From assembly GCA_024114885.1 (NCBI GenBank), contig CP099419.1:1116001-1180000 (forward strand): DNA of 64,000 nt, written 5' to 3'. A program made the position numbers and the translations under genes. Positions 1 to 10,827 of this stretch are shown piece after piece. The stretch comes from Septoria linicola (taxonomy: Eukaryota > Ascomycota > Dothideomycetes > Mycosphaerellales > Mycosphaerellaceae). Positions within the stretch are counted from its first letter, which is position 1. Every line of letters begins with the position of its first letter. Under the pieces are notes generated by a model that saw only the letters and a list, made by a program, of their open reading frames with translations, searched no databases and was not told the DNA's origin.

Positions 1-683
1 CCGACGTATTGGCGTCGCACGCGAATCTTCTGGCCATAGCACTGTTCTGTCACCCCGCACCGGGTCAGTCGTCAAGAACAATGGTCCAGCGGCTGCACGA
101 GCAGCACCAGGTCTTCGCGTACGACAGAGCATGATCGACATGAACACGCCTCGAGAAACACCAACTGAACCGAATGGCCGTCCTCATTCCCGTGTTAGTA
201 GCATCGTTCCAGGAAGTGCAGGAGGCTCGAAGCCTGTTTGGCGTTAGAGAAGCAAGGCTCGCTTCGCAAAATCCAAGTGAAAAGTACGACACTCGTCCTC
301 CACGATTTGGTAGGCGATGAATGTGTCGCAGGAGTGGTCGAGGGAAGGAACCACAGGCCAGCCGTTTCGCGGGCTCAATGCGTGTTCGAGGAGCCGCCAG
401 TAGCTTTGTGGCTGGCTGAGAGACACAGAGGACAATTTATTGGCGTTCATTGGTGCTTTCCTTTCCGTTGTAAGAAGCACGGGCTGAAGCGGCCTCGAAT
501 ACGGCCGGACAGCTTTTGTCACTGTACGTGTAAAGCGTTGAAGCGCAGCATTGTCTTATTACAGGAGCGCGGGAAAGTTTGTCGTCTTTCTTGTCTCGTA
601 GATTCTGTACTATACCACGACTGAATGACAGTTTGAATGATGCTGTCTGTATTTCTCGTCTCTCAATGGACGGCCTTTTTCGA
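1..683. other. left edge, no confident gene
   Basis: Nothing here can be called with confidence. The minus strand has an ATG-started reading frame of 68 codons at 450-244 whose translation looks moderately protein-like, but it has no recognisable domain and ends at a plain stop. A real gene could continue to the left of the window. Confidence 0.4.
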
Positions 684-914
684 TCAGCTCGACTTCTTGG
701 CTGCAGCTCGTTGTCGTCGCTGCAGGATTGAGTGGTCTAGGAACACGGAAGGTGTGCTTGATGAGTCGAACGCGATGGGTTTTTCTTGTTGGGCTTTCTT
801 TTTGCTCTTCTTTGGCATCTCGAAGATCATTTCTCCTGCATGGATGGACTTTTGCTGTGTGCTTGCTTTGGGTGGTTGGAGGGTCAGCTTAGTGGCTTTC
901 GTCGCTGTGGCCAT
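684..914 (-). CDS. possible small basic hypothetical protein
   Basis: An uninterrupted 76-residue frame begins at an ATG on the minus strand. The product would be rich in lysine, serine, threonine and glutamine, with a lysine cluster (KKSKKK) near the middle and an RRQRAAAKK tail, so it would be a basic, probably disordered protein of nuclear or ribosomal character. The opposite strand reads as an implausible hydrophobic peptide, which is why I favour this strand. I recognise no family. It may be spurious or one exon of a larger gene. Confidence 0.35.
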   Translation of the reverse strand: MATATKATKLTLQPPKASTQQKSIHAGEMIFEMPKKSKKKAQQEKPIAFDSSSTPSVFLDHSILQRRQRAAAKKSS

Positions 915-1330
915 GATGATGATCGCAGATCCAGATGAGTCTCGAGCATAGACTGAGGTGCTTGTATGTCGCTACTCGTTGCTAACATGGCATGGTTGGA
1001 CTACGATGAGTCGGCAGAAGGTAGGAGCGTTCGGGCGAGGTTTTGCCAAGACGGAGTTCGAGACGGAGTCCGGTATCGCTTCATTCTGCAGTGTTGTTCT
1101 CTTGGAGGTCTAGCTCGACGCCCTGTCAGTGCATTCTCGTCGTGAATGTGGACGCCATGGCGCTCTTAGGTGTGTAGGATGAGATGTCATCTATGACTCC
1201 TAGACATGTGAAGATGGCGCGGTCCACGACGCATGTGGCAGGACTATTCGGACCACTTTCGCGGACAGACTTTGGGACTGGCATCAAGATTGAACAGCAC
1301 TCGAACCATCATTAAGTTGACAGCGTCAAC
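915..1330. other. upstream region of the MFS transporter
   Basis: No gene seen. It would hold the promoter and 5' leader of the transporter starting at 1331. I find no distinctive motif. Confidence 0.5.
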
Positions 1331-2956
1331 ATGGCAACACAAACAGCCGTGGAGCTGGATGTGCTCGACTACCCGGCACACCTCTCAAGCATTTCTACGT
1401 CGGTCTTACAAAACTCATTGGGAAGGTCGCTTGACGATTCAGACCCCTCAGTGTCAAGCCCACCACGATCTACCACCGATGTCGAAGCAGCATGCCTTAA
1501 TATCAACAAGTCGCGAGCCTGCTTAATCATCATCCAGCTCTCCGGAATCAACTTTGTATCCAGCTTCAGTAATGGTCTGCTTTCAATTGGACTCCCTACG
1601 ATAACCAAGGCCATCAACATTCCTCCGAATCTTTTACTGTGGCCTACCTCGGTCTTCTACCTTACTATGGGCTCATCTCTGCTCATTGCAGGCAGTGTAG
1701 CCGATGTTATAGGTCCGCGAAAGGTCTACCTAACCGGGACACTGCTAACTGCTGCCATGATCCTCGCTTCAGGCTTTGCAAAGGATGCAATCACTTTCAT
1801 CATGCTTCGAGCCGTGCAAGGTATCGCGAATGCTATGGTTGTTCCCACGGCCGTTTCGATTATTGCCAGTAACGTGGAGGAGGGCACCGTGCGCAACATT
1901 GGGTTCGCCTCTATATTCTTGTCCGAAACTCTAGGCTTTGCCATTGGAATGGTGCTGGGTGGTGTCCTCGTGAGTGGTCCTGGATATGAGGTCGGGTACT
2001 ATGCAGGTGGTGCTACTGGTCTTCTGCTGTTCATCGTCGGAATTTGGGGACTGCCCAAGGATTCTGAATTAGCATCCTTCAAATCAGCCTCGAGACGACT
2101 GGCAACAGAAATCGATTGGGTTGGTGCAGGCATCGCTAGTGCGTCCATCGCTATCTTGTCATACGTTCTAGTAATGCTGTCGGCCGATACAGCACATATC
2201 ACTACTCCGAGCAACATTGCACTCCTCACGCTGAGCCTACTCTTGCTACCTGTGTTTGCTATCTGGATGCACTTCCAGATGAAACGAGGAAAGCCTGCTC
2301 TCATACCTAACAACCTCTGGACGAACCTTCCCTTCACCAGCGTGTGTCTTATGATACTGCTTTGTGATGCAGTGCTGAACTGCATGGAGCTGTTTGGCAG
2401 TCTCTTCTTCCAAGAGGTTCAGCTTCTGTCTGCGCTCCAGGCTGCGATTCGGATTCTGCCGCAAGTTGTCGTAGGTGCGACATTGAGCTTGCTCGCAGGT
2501 GCGCTGGTGAATAAGATGCCGGTTATGACATCGATCATGGTATCGTCCATCTTAGCAGCCGGGTCTCCGCTCCTGATGGCTGTCATCGATCCATCTTGGA
2601 ATTATTGGATCATGGCTTTCTGGGCTCAGCTCCTTGCGCCTCTCAGTGTTGGTCTGCTCTTCGCAGTAGGTACCTTGGTTGTGAGTGAAGCACTTCCGCG
2701 TAAGACTCAAGCCCTTGCTGGCGCCGTCTTCAATACCTTCGCGCGGGTGGGGAGCTCGGTAGGGTTGTGCCTTACCTCGGTGATCTCGATGAGCGTTACT
2801 CAGCGCTCGTCCTATCAGCATAAGGAGAGCCCCGAAGCATTGATGAGTGGGTACAGAGCAATATTCTGGGCGCTCTTCGCTTGGATGATCGTGGCGTGTA
2901 TCATCGGGGCATTTGGCTTGAGGAAACTTGGTAAGGTCGGTGTGAAGAGAGACTAG
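1331..2956 (+). CDS. MFS transporter, DHA2-type (14-helix drug:proton antiporter family)
   Basis: The 541-residue protein has a hydrophilic N-terminal tail of about 60 residues followed by many hydrophobic segments, consistent with the 14-helix DHA2 group that includes yeast Atr1/Sge1-like exporters. The loop after the second helix carries a motif A variant (GSVADVIGPRKV), and the fifth helix region has a motif C-like stretch (SETLGFAIGMVLGG) typical of antiporters. Such proteins sit in the plasma or vacuolar membrane and export drugs, metabolites or borate-like compounds using the proton gradient; the substrate cannot be inferred here. The gene is a single exon starting at ATG 1331 and ending just before a 5 kb gene-poor stretch. 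There is no neighbouring biosynthetic gene, so a stand-alone exporter is more likely than a cluster transporter. Confidence 0.88.
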   Translation: MATQTAVELDVLDYPAHLSSISTSVLQNSLGRSLDDSDPSVSSPPRSTTDVEAACLNINKSRACLIIIQLSGINFVSSFSNGLLSIGLPTITKAINIPPNLLLWPTSVFYLTMGSSLLIAGSVADVIGPRKVYLTGTLLTAAMILASGFAKDAITFIMLRAVQGIANAMVVPTAVSIIASNVEEGTVRNIGFASIFLSETLGFAIGMVLGGVLVSGPGYEVGYYAGGATGLLLFIVGIWGLPKDSELASFKSASRRLATEIDWVGAGIASASIAILSYVLVMLSADTAHITTPSNIALLTLSLLLLPVFAIWMHFQMKRGKPALIPNNLWTNLPFTSVCLMILLCDAVLNCMELFGSLFFQEVQLLSALQAAIRILPQVVVGATLSLLAGALVNKMPVMTSIMVSSILAAGSPLLMAVIDPSWNYWIMAFWAQLLAPLSVGLLFAVGTLVVSEALPRKTQALAGAVFNTFARVGSSVGLCLTSVISMSVTQRSSYQHKESPEALMSGYRAIFWALFAWMIVACIIGAFGLRKLGKVGVKRD

Positions 2957-5739
2957 TCAAGATGCCGATACGCAGTACTCATCGAGATTGATTTTGACAA
3001 GCACATGATACATGTCGATGCAGTTATGCTGCGCGAGTTCTGCGAGGATACGGTTCTCCTGAGCTCACGAACAACGCCAAAGTCCACCTCCTGGCTGTCA
3101 TTCCAGAAACATAAGGTCTGTCTCTGCAAACCACAAGAAAGGTCTGAGTCAGGTGTTCGGCGAAAGTGTGTGCACAGAAGCGACGGCAGCCGGTTACCAG
3201 CAATCGTAGGCGCTTCCAGATCTTCGAGCCGAACAACTTTCGCTCTTTGCCATAGATCAGACCACTGTAGTGTTTGGCTTGTCCTTGCGCAATATCCATG
3301 CATGGCTAGACACACTTCACCGCAATTGGTCGCTCAATTGAGTTGGTGAGCAGCAACCTTGTGTAGGCAGCTATCATCGATTCGCTGTCCCTGACTGTGG
3401 CTTTTGCTTTGGGCCAGAACTTAACCCGCCTATCAAGTAGTAACACGAGGCAGGAGGAGGTGTAGGCGATCGCATACTTCTCTCGGGTCGGCCGCTGCCC
3501 GCGTGGATTCAGTGATATCGAAACGTCAGGCACGTACCACCTAGAGGGCATGCTGGCAACCCACTTTTCGATAAGGATCAAATATGTGCTACCAACTGTG
3601 CTTCGCGTTCGGTTGAGAGCATAGGGTATGTGGCGCTATGGCTTGTCACCCTAATCGGTATTCAACTCTCCGAGGGAGGCAAGCAAGATACACGGTATGT
3701 CCAGCATACTTTTGGCCTCTGGTCGCCCCTATCAGACTCGTGCCATATAGCCTGCTCACAGGTATCGGGCGTGCAGAGGAAGTCTGACCTCGCCACTTCT
3801 GATAATTGGCATGATGCTGTCCGCCTCCTTCTGTTCCCAAGAGTCAGGAGCAGCAAACAAGGGCAACCTCGATTGCATACTTGCCGTCAGTCACCGGCTC
3901 TTCAGATGTTGTGTTCTCACTATCATGGGAGGGAAGTGACGCTCGTACAGCCTAACATGAGTCGTCCGGCACCAATGCCGAGGAGATGCGTTGGCAGCGC
4001 GATGGAGACCAGGCTACTCCTGGCTACTCCTGGCTACACAAATGCTTTGTTCAAGCGTTGATACTGGAAGACCTGGCGACACAGGTTCTTGGCCGAATCG
4101 CTCGTTTAGTCATCTGACTGAGTGTCAGCCTCGAAGCCTATGTGTCGATGCGGTTTTGCAAGCCTGGCCGTCACTGTCGATCTGCATGTTTTGTAAGAAC
4201 GTAGTATTTGAGGTGTGAACAGAAAGTGGTCTGGAACGTAGTCGAGCTCGGCATTCGTCCTGCGTTTGAGTGGATGGTGAGAGCATTTCCGTGCTTCACT
4301 ACGAAGTATGATCCACGAAGCTTCACAATGGATAGCGATGCAAACTGTAGCCGGGATGGCGTTCGGACGAACTGTTGCAGTGTGACTACAATGCGGAGAT
4401 GAAGCCGTGCTTGACTTGAGTCTGTCACGGCTGAAGTCTAGTACTTCGAGTAATTAATAATCATATATTCCTTCATTGATCTATCGCAGACATGTCAGAG
4501 TTCCGTTTGGAATGCGTAGCCGCGTTGTGGTTGCCTATTCAAGCTGAATCACTAACGTGGACCAATTCAATGGCTATGCTGCTTGGAATTGTCAAGATAT
4601 GCCTGCTAACAAGAAAGCACATTAGTGTCTTAGTCAGCTAGAGCTGACAGACCTGTGTACATTTTTGAGCTCAATGCGGCGTGTACGCGGAAATGGACCG
4701 CCGGTCAGGCATACACGTCGCTCCGAGTCGCATCTTGTTCAGGGTTCTATTGGATGTGCGATGGCGCCTGCTTGCTTCCGCTCGAATGCAGCCATGCGGC
4801 TCATGCCTGCTGTCCAGCACCTGAGCCCAGACTCGGTACAAGCGCGGGACCGCATAGCCATTCCGCCCTTTGCTTTCTCGTAGTAGCTAGCTGACCACTG
4901 AGCTATGCCCTTGTGCCGGGGAAGTAATGCACATTTACACGGTTGCCAGCGTTCGATCACTCTGCCTCTCAAGGCGACGTGAGTCAGTGGAACTGCACAG
5001 TCGGTCGTCAAGACTGGCCGGTCCTTGCGACTTAATTGCTGTCACGCTTTGCTGCCCGATCCTGGACAACGAGAATTTGGAATTGGAACAACTCCCGTCA
5101 AACTTTCCGCTATGCCGGGAAATGGTCCAGATCTTTTGATTGCTCGGCTGCAAAGTCGCACTCTGCCATGACGAAAGGGACTCGGTTTTGTACAGAAGAC
5201 TAAACCCATCAGCACTTTTGGAAGGTCAATTGGTGCGATGTCCAGTAGAATGGAGCGTGTATTGACCGCAAGGCTCAGCGCATGATGCGGAGATGTTTCG
5301 GCCCTAGTTCCTCGTAAGTGCAATGCGAATGGGCAGAGCCACGTGCCCTACCATATGAGTGGGTTGTAAGGGTGTCATCAGGTCTAATCTTTCGACTCCT
5401 CAGCTAGTGAATGGGCTCATCGATGAATCTGACAGTTCTCCCTTGCAGCGGCGATCAACTCATGTCTTCTCACTGGCTCCACAAGTAACTTGCTCTTCCC
5501 CTCCAGCCAGATACGTAAAGGCCCTGGTTTCTCCTGCAAGGTCGTTGTCATGTAGTGTTGGACCGCGATTGACCCTACGCTCTCGCATTCGTACGTTCGT
5601 ACGTCGTATATGACTTGCATGGCTGGCAGTCTGACCTTGCAAGATCTCCGGTTCGACATTGAAGCTTGGGGTGGGCAAGCAGTGCATGCGCTGGAGCTTC
5701 TGTGCCAGCAAAATAGTATATCTTAAGCATGCTTCGTTG
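2957..5739. other. gene-poor stretch
   Basis: No reading frame here looks like a real protein: all are short, overlap on both strands and lack domain signatures. A short tandem repeat with a 10-base unit (tggctactcc, about 2.5 copies) lies at 4012-4036. I see no transposase or reverse transcriptase remnants, though old degraded ones could be unrecognisable. Confidence 0.55.
4012..4036. repeat. short tandem repeat, 10-base unit
   Basis: About two and a half copies of the unit tggctactcc stand head to tail. It is too short to imply function and is probably simple slippage. Confidence 0.7.
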
Positions 5740-6281
5740 TCAGGTAAAGACCACCCGATATCCTGTGCTATTGGTCGAGCTTACCTGAAAATCGCCATTC
5801 GAACATGACTGGCGTATAAGGTCTGCAGCATCGTGCACTGCGGCTGGAGGGCGATGTACGCAGCTCGGGCGTATTGGAATGGGTGCTCGGTGCGCCACGG
5901 CATGCCGAGGGACATTCGTCACAAGAATGCTGTCCTTGAGTGCTCGTCGAAAGTAAGTCGTTCCGTCGGCTGCAAAGTGTTGACGTGAGTGTCAGCACGC
6001 AGGTGGCTTAATGCTCCACCTACCGATCGTCACTTCTGAGTTCTGCAGAAATCTTTGTACGCCACGTCCGCCACAGTCGAAGAGGACTTAGCGGCATATG
6101 GCCTTCCATTCTCCTTGACGAGTATCGGAGTGATGGCGAATATTGGGTTGCCTACCCAATACGGCGCTTTATCGCAGCCGACTTCTGCAACAGTCTTCTT
6201 CCTGGTGACCGTAGTTGACGGCGAGATGGTTTCGACCCTATTTTCCATTTCGTTACGGCTCGGGGACGCTTTTTTGCACAA
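5740..6281 (-). pseudogene. candidate broken or multi-exon gene, unknown family
   Basis: Two minus-strand stretches read like real protein but lie in different frames. The upstream one (6281 down to about 6045) contains APYWVGNPIFAITPILVKEN. The downstream one (about 6055-5740) contains LQNSEVTIADGTTYF, then an apparent 53-base intron (GTAGGT to TTTGCAG, roughly 6021-5969), then DSILVTNVPRHAVAHR and a C-terminal STNSTGYRVVF. Joining them needs either a single-base frameshift near 6045 or an acceptor at the TTTCTGCAG there. No start codon context or family is clear. The pieces suggest one protein of about 170 residues, probably decayed, but this is inference. Confidence 0.28.
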
Positions 6282-8117
6282 GATGTACCACTAATATACA
6301 AGTCGAACTTTCTCCTAACGTCAGGACACCGTGCTGGCAGTGTAACTTGTGCGCTCGAAGTGTACCCAATGAGACCGTGGTTATATTCATCTCATCAGCT
6401 TCAGCATAGCCCAAGGCATCTTCCGATATATATTTGACCACTTTGCATGGTACCGTCAGTTTGCGAGACAAGGACTCCGGGTTATGGGTGCCGAGCCGGT
6501 CCTGATTTCCAGTTGGTGTCCAGAATAGTCTGTTCAGCTATGGCCACACAAGCTACACAGCAAGCCGCACTACTGCTTACTTGCGAAGGTCATATCTTCA
6601 TCGTGCCCAGATGCGCATTCCATCCGCGGCTCGGGTTCCCTCTCTACTCTGCCGAGCTTGGCCACAACTTAGATCTTGCGCTAGACTTCCAATGCAGCAC
6701 GTGCAGTTGGAGTCATGAAAGCGCCATATGGTACACAAGTATAGTGCGATACTAGCATGCTGCAATTGATAGTGCGGCTGCCGAGCTGTCAGTATAGTCC
6801 CTCGCACACACGCAGCAACTGGCAGTGTTAGACTTCTATCAATACCCTGAACTGTGTGTCGCTTTGACTCGTGATAATCCTTGCGCCTTTTCACGAGGCG
6901 ACCGTCGCCGGCGTATGACGAACTATCGAATGCTAATGAGCATGGAAGTCAAAAACCCAGTGAAGCGTGTTGTGCCCTCCACAGTCGGGCTAGGTAGATT
7001 GCAAAGCGATAAGTGGCGCTGGTGAGATGCCAGCTCCTCCACTCCTGGGCCATAAGCAGCTGAGCCACACGTCCTGCTGACCAAGCACATCGAGTACGCT
7101 GACTGTGCTACCGAGGCTCGGACTGACGTGATCAAGTCGGAGTCTACACAAGGATAGCGTCGTGGTGTCTGCTTCGCGTGCCTAGTTGGAAAGCTTGAAG
7201 TCTCGCTGGCAGAGGAGTAAGTCTCTCGTGGCGTGATATTCTCCTCAATGATCACCTCTCAACACCACAAGCCACCGCTGATCAAGCTCAAGTAGCGTAC
7301 CCGAGCCTTGAAAGTGCCCGCTGGACCTCTCGGGCATATGTTCACTAGACAGTAACACTGGTGAGGCCGAACCAGGTAGTCATCTCCAGAAGCGCCTGCC
7401 TTTTGAACTCTGAGAGTCCCAGGTCTGTGGTTCGCGGGTTGGAACTCCTTGCCAATCGTGTAGAGTCAAATCTTGAGTATCAAGGATGTTACTTAGGTGA
7501 TGGAACAGCGGCTAGAGAAGCTTAGGACCTTGCGCGTTCGCTCGCTCCGAAAGCGCGACGATGCTTCTGGTTTTCTGTGGTTTTCTCTTGAACTGTGTTT
7601 GATGCTGTTTGAGTTAAGTCTATGCTTAGGCAAACGCAGCCGAGCTAACTCTGATTGGGAGGAATGTCTTACAAGGATGAGCAGGGTTTTGAAGCGCACC
7701 CATGTAGATCGATCATGTTCGCTCTTGCGCAAAGCACAACCTGGCCCGGTTGCTTTCGACACAGAGCAGCTATCACTGCTGCAAGTGGGATCTCATCATC
7801 TGCCCACCTCCTCCTTCTGTGCGTTGTTAGCCGAGCTTTTGAAAACCAGTCTCGACTCTTCTGGATCACTGATGTGTCCCTCACAGTCGCTGGTAATACA
7901 ACGCACTCTACTATCTGCTGAAGCTCGCGTGTATGGTGTAAATGCTGGCCGCCTTTCCCTTCGAGTTCTTGACTCAATTGTGACGGGCGTTTCTGCTTGG
8001 CCTGTCTGAAGCAAAGCCGCAGCACAGCGTCTCCTGATGGCCAGTCGAGCGGTTCTAGACCGGAAAACCTCACTCACCATTAATCAACTACAAGAATACA
8101 CAGCTCTTGTGTGAACC
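6282..8117. other. gene-poor stretch
   Basis: Only shadow frames are present, the longest being 170 codons on the plus strand at 7497 with no protein-like features. The last few hundred bases would be the promoter of the regulator-like gene at 8118. Confidence 0.5.
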
Positions 8118-9787
8118 ATGCAGGCTGGTAAGCACGGTGTTATCGTGCTGAACTCTGGTAGACGACCATCGCTGCAACCACGGCGCAGGCCCGAAGCTGA
8201 ATCAGAGGACACGAACGATCTTCCAGAAAGCAATGATCCTGCAGTCATCCGGAAAATCGTTCGACGCCAAGCCGCTCTTGCGTCTGCCGGGCGTCGGAAG
8301 GCCACCATCGCGGCTACGCACCAGAAACGCAGTAATGCAAATCGTCGCCAGACCGAGGCTTCCGTTGCATCACTCGCAAGCGACACAATCTCTGGACGCA
8401 GACTACTGTCCCAGCAACATGTCATAGGCCCGGGCGCACTCGCAGTCACCTCTCATCGTTTCGACCCTTTCATGACGCATCCCGTGGACTTCGAGATTGT
8501 CAGGGACCCCAATGTATTGCATTCGATGTTCAACGCATTCATGGCCAATGTTGCACCCTTGCTAGACCTCAGACTGCCGACTCAAGACGACCGTCGCTTT
8601 GGACGACGCTACTCCTGGCAGAAAGAGCTTCCACAGATGGCTCTGTCAAGTCCGCCATGCTTTTGGTCAGTAATGCTGTCGGCATCAGCTCAAGTGGGTG
8701 CCCGTACCAGTAACGATCCAGCATCAAGCGTGACAACGCTCAACTTCCGGCACATGGCTATCAGGAGTATCAACAAGAGGCTCGATGCGTCCGGCGAGGG
8801 ATTTCACAACGATTTTGGACTGCTCATCGGCATCGCTGTAAGTTTTCGACCTTGAGCAGAAGCAGATTCGAGACAGTACTGACTTTGTGTTGTTTGCATC
8901 AGATACTCGGTAGCTGGGAGCACTGGTGGGGTTCGTCTGAAGCATGTAAGGCTCACGCTGATGGGCTTCAGATACTGCGGCCGCATTTCCAGGATCAAGA
9001 TCAGCCGCATGATCTCCTCGCCCAAATCATGACCTTTGCGAACACGTTTGGCACGCCGACCAGCGAAACACCAGCAGGGCCAAAATACGCACAGGAACTG
9101 CCCAGAATAGTCGAACTGCAATCAGAGACTAACGTGGGGTTCACGTGGATAGCTGGCCGAGCATACTTAGACCAGCGCCTAGTGAAGGGCATCTGCAGCA
9201 GTCTCGAAATCGAGCGGATGAGCCCCAGTCCTGAACGCGCGCAGACTATCAAAGAGGTCGCATCAGCCATTATGAGCTTCAACACCAAGCCACGACTGAA
9301 GAGCGTCTTTACAGAGTCAGATTGGGCGCGTGACCAGGACGGCGATCGCATCAACCTGGAAGTACACATTATCCTCCAGGCCGCAGGAGTGAGCTTGATG
9401 ACATTCCTGGCCAATAGCGCTGGGGCAGCAGGGACGGCTGATATCGACGTGATCGGGATGTGCGACGAGGTGGCAGATCTTGCTCGCAGCGTCATGTGTC
9501 TAGCGCTGTATGACCAGATCTTGTTGTGGGCGTTGGTCACAGTCTTTTCTCTGAACCATCAGACCCCAACAAAGGGTATCGCTGTCATGCGAGCTGTGAC
9601 ACAACGATTGCAGCTACACCTATTACCACTAGAGGCTATTGAAACATACCTGGAGGCTTTTGTGTTTCTCGAGTCGGCCCGGTCGGACTACTATGAACTC
9701 CTGAACTTGGTCATGTTGCCAGAAGACCGATCTGATACCGGAGTCGAGGAAGGAGGTGGAACTTCGCAGACCTGTAGGATGCAATGA
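8118..9787 (+). CDS. fungal transcription-factor-like protein without DNA-binding domain
   Basis: Two exons, 8118-8837 and 8903-9787, join in phase 0 across a 65-base intron (GTAAGT to TTGCATCAG), giving 534 residues. The first 110 residues are basic and arginine-rich with no cysteine cluster, so the Zn2Cys6 domain usual in this family is absent. The remainder is helical and resembles the fungus-specific transcription factor regulatory region (Fungal_trans_2 type): an MFNAFMANVAPLLDLR-like stretch, then a PPCFWSVMLSASAQ segment and a GSWEHWW motif. Such proteins are seen in ascomycetes as regulators or orphan paralogues. The family assignment is by overall character. A missing upstream exon carrying the zinc cluster cannot be excluded, but I found no CxxCxxxxxxC pattern upstream. 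Confidence 0.7.
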
Positions 9788-10827
9788 GGAACGACCGAGT
9801 CTCTGGACGTCACGATTGATGCTCTTTGTTATGGATCACCACATGGCTACTCTTGTGTTAGGCCTAGCTTGTACGCGATCGTGGAGAACCCTGCAAGCCG
9901 ACGCCGAGGAGGAATTTGGTGATCTGCCGGCCATCGATCGCCTTGGTCAGTCCCGGTGTCAAGCCAACGAGCTGATCTAGGCTTCGATTGTTGAGAGCCG
10001 CCTAGCAGTCGGCTGAGTGGCGACCACCATGCTGGAGGCATGTGTTTCGGCGGTGACGCCAATAGCCTGACTGGGTACGTTTCGGAGCGGTCGCTTTTGC
10101 ACAGCAGTGGAACCAGGAAGAGCAATGCTCACTTGGCATAAGTATCGCATGTGAAATGTGCAGCAAGGCATGGAGTGAACAGGGGATGCTTGTTTCGTGA
10201 AGTCTTGAACTGTTTAAGTTAGCGCAAAAGAACCGGGACTTGGCAGTCTCATCGGTAAACGACGGAACGTGCTTTCTGACCTTGCTTCTCTCCTTCATCT
10301 TGCCGACTTCATGCTGCAACAACGACAGGGAGGTGAAGACGTACCAAGAAAGCCTGCATATCTGTTTGGACTTGCAAATGTCGCTCGTTTGGAGACCACG
10401 CCATCTACTTGGTTCCATCAAATTGCTCTATGATCTATCCTCAACGCGCCGCTCTATTGCAGCACATTAGGTCTTTGTATGCCAGCGTGGCTAGGCATCA
10501 CTGTCGACGCAGTTTGCAAGCCATGGCGGTTCCGGAACGGGATGGGATACGTCTATCTCGCGATGCAGCCGACAGAGTGCATATATATACGCCAGTATCT
10601 TTCAAGAGTCAGCAGGAGCAGTCAATCAGCGAAAGTGTCTGAGAATATTGTCAGCGACTCCAAGCCATCGACCCATAGTGCTCCATCAACCATAGCTGAC
10701 CGTCTACCAAAGCCATCGCTATCGGCGCTTCTCGTATGCACGAGATCAGCGAAGGCTGCAAATCTGACGCAAAGGATCCCGAAGATCTGTTGCCTAATTG
10801 AACAGAAAGATCTGCATCACGAACCAG
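9788..10827. other. intergenic, no gene seen
   Basis: This lies between the convergent 3' ends of the regulator-like gene and the reductase pseudogene. Frames on both strands are short and unconvincing; the longest, on the plus strand at 10479-10895, overlaps the reductase end. Confidence 0.5.

Noticed and set aside
637..951. Plus-strand 104-codon hydrophobic frame
   Set aside because: It is the mirror of the lysine-rich minus-strand frame and has implausible composition for a membrane protein.
7380..7470. tRNA-like GGTTCGCGGGTTGG segment
   Set aside because: Resembles a T-arm sequence only superficially; no acceptor stem or anticodon arm can be folded around it.
7497..8009. Plus-strand 170-codon frame upstream of the regulator-like gene
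   Set aside because: No domain, overlapping frames on the opposite strand of similar length, and leucine/serine bias typical of chance frames.
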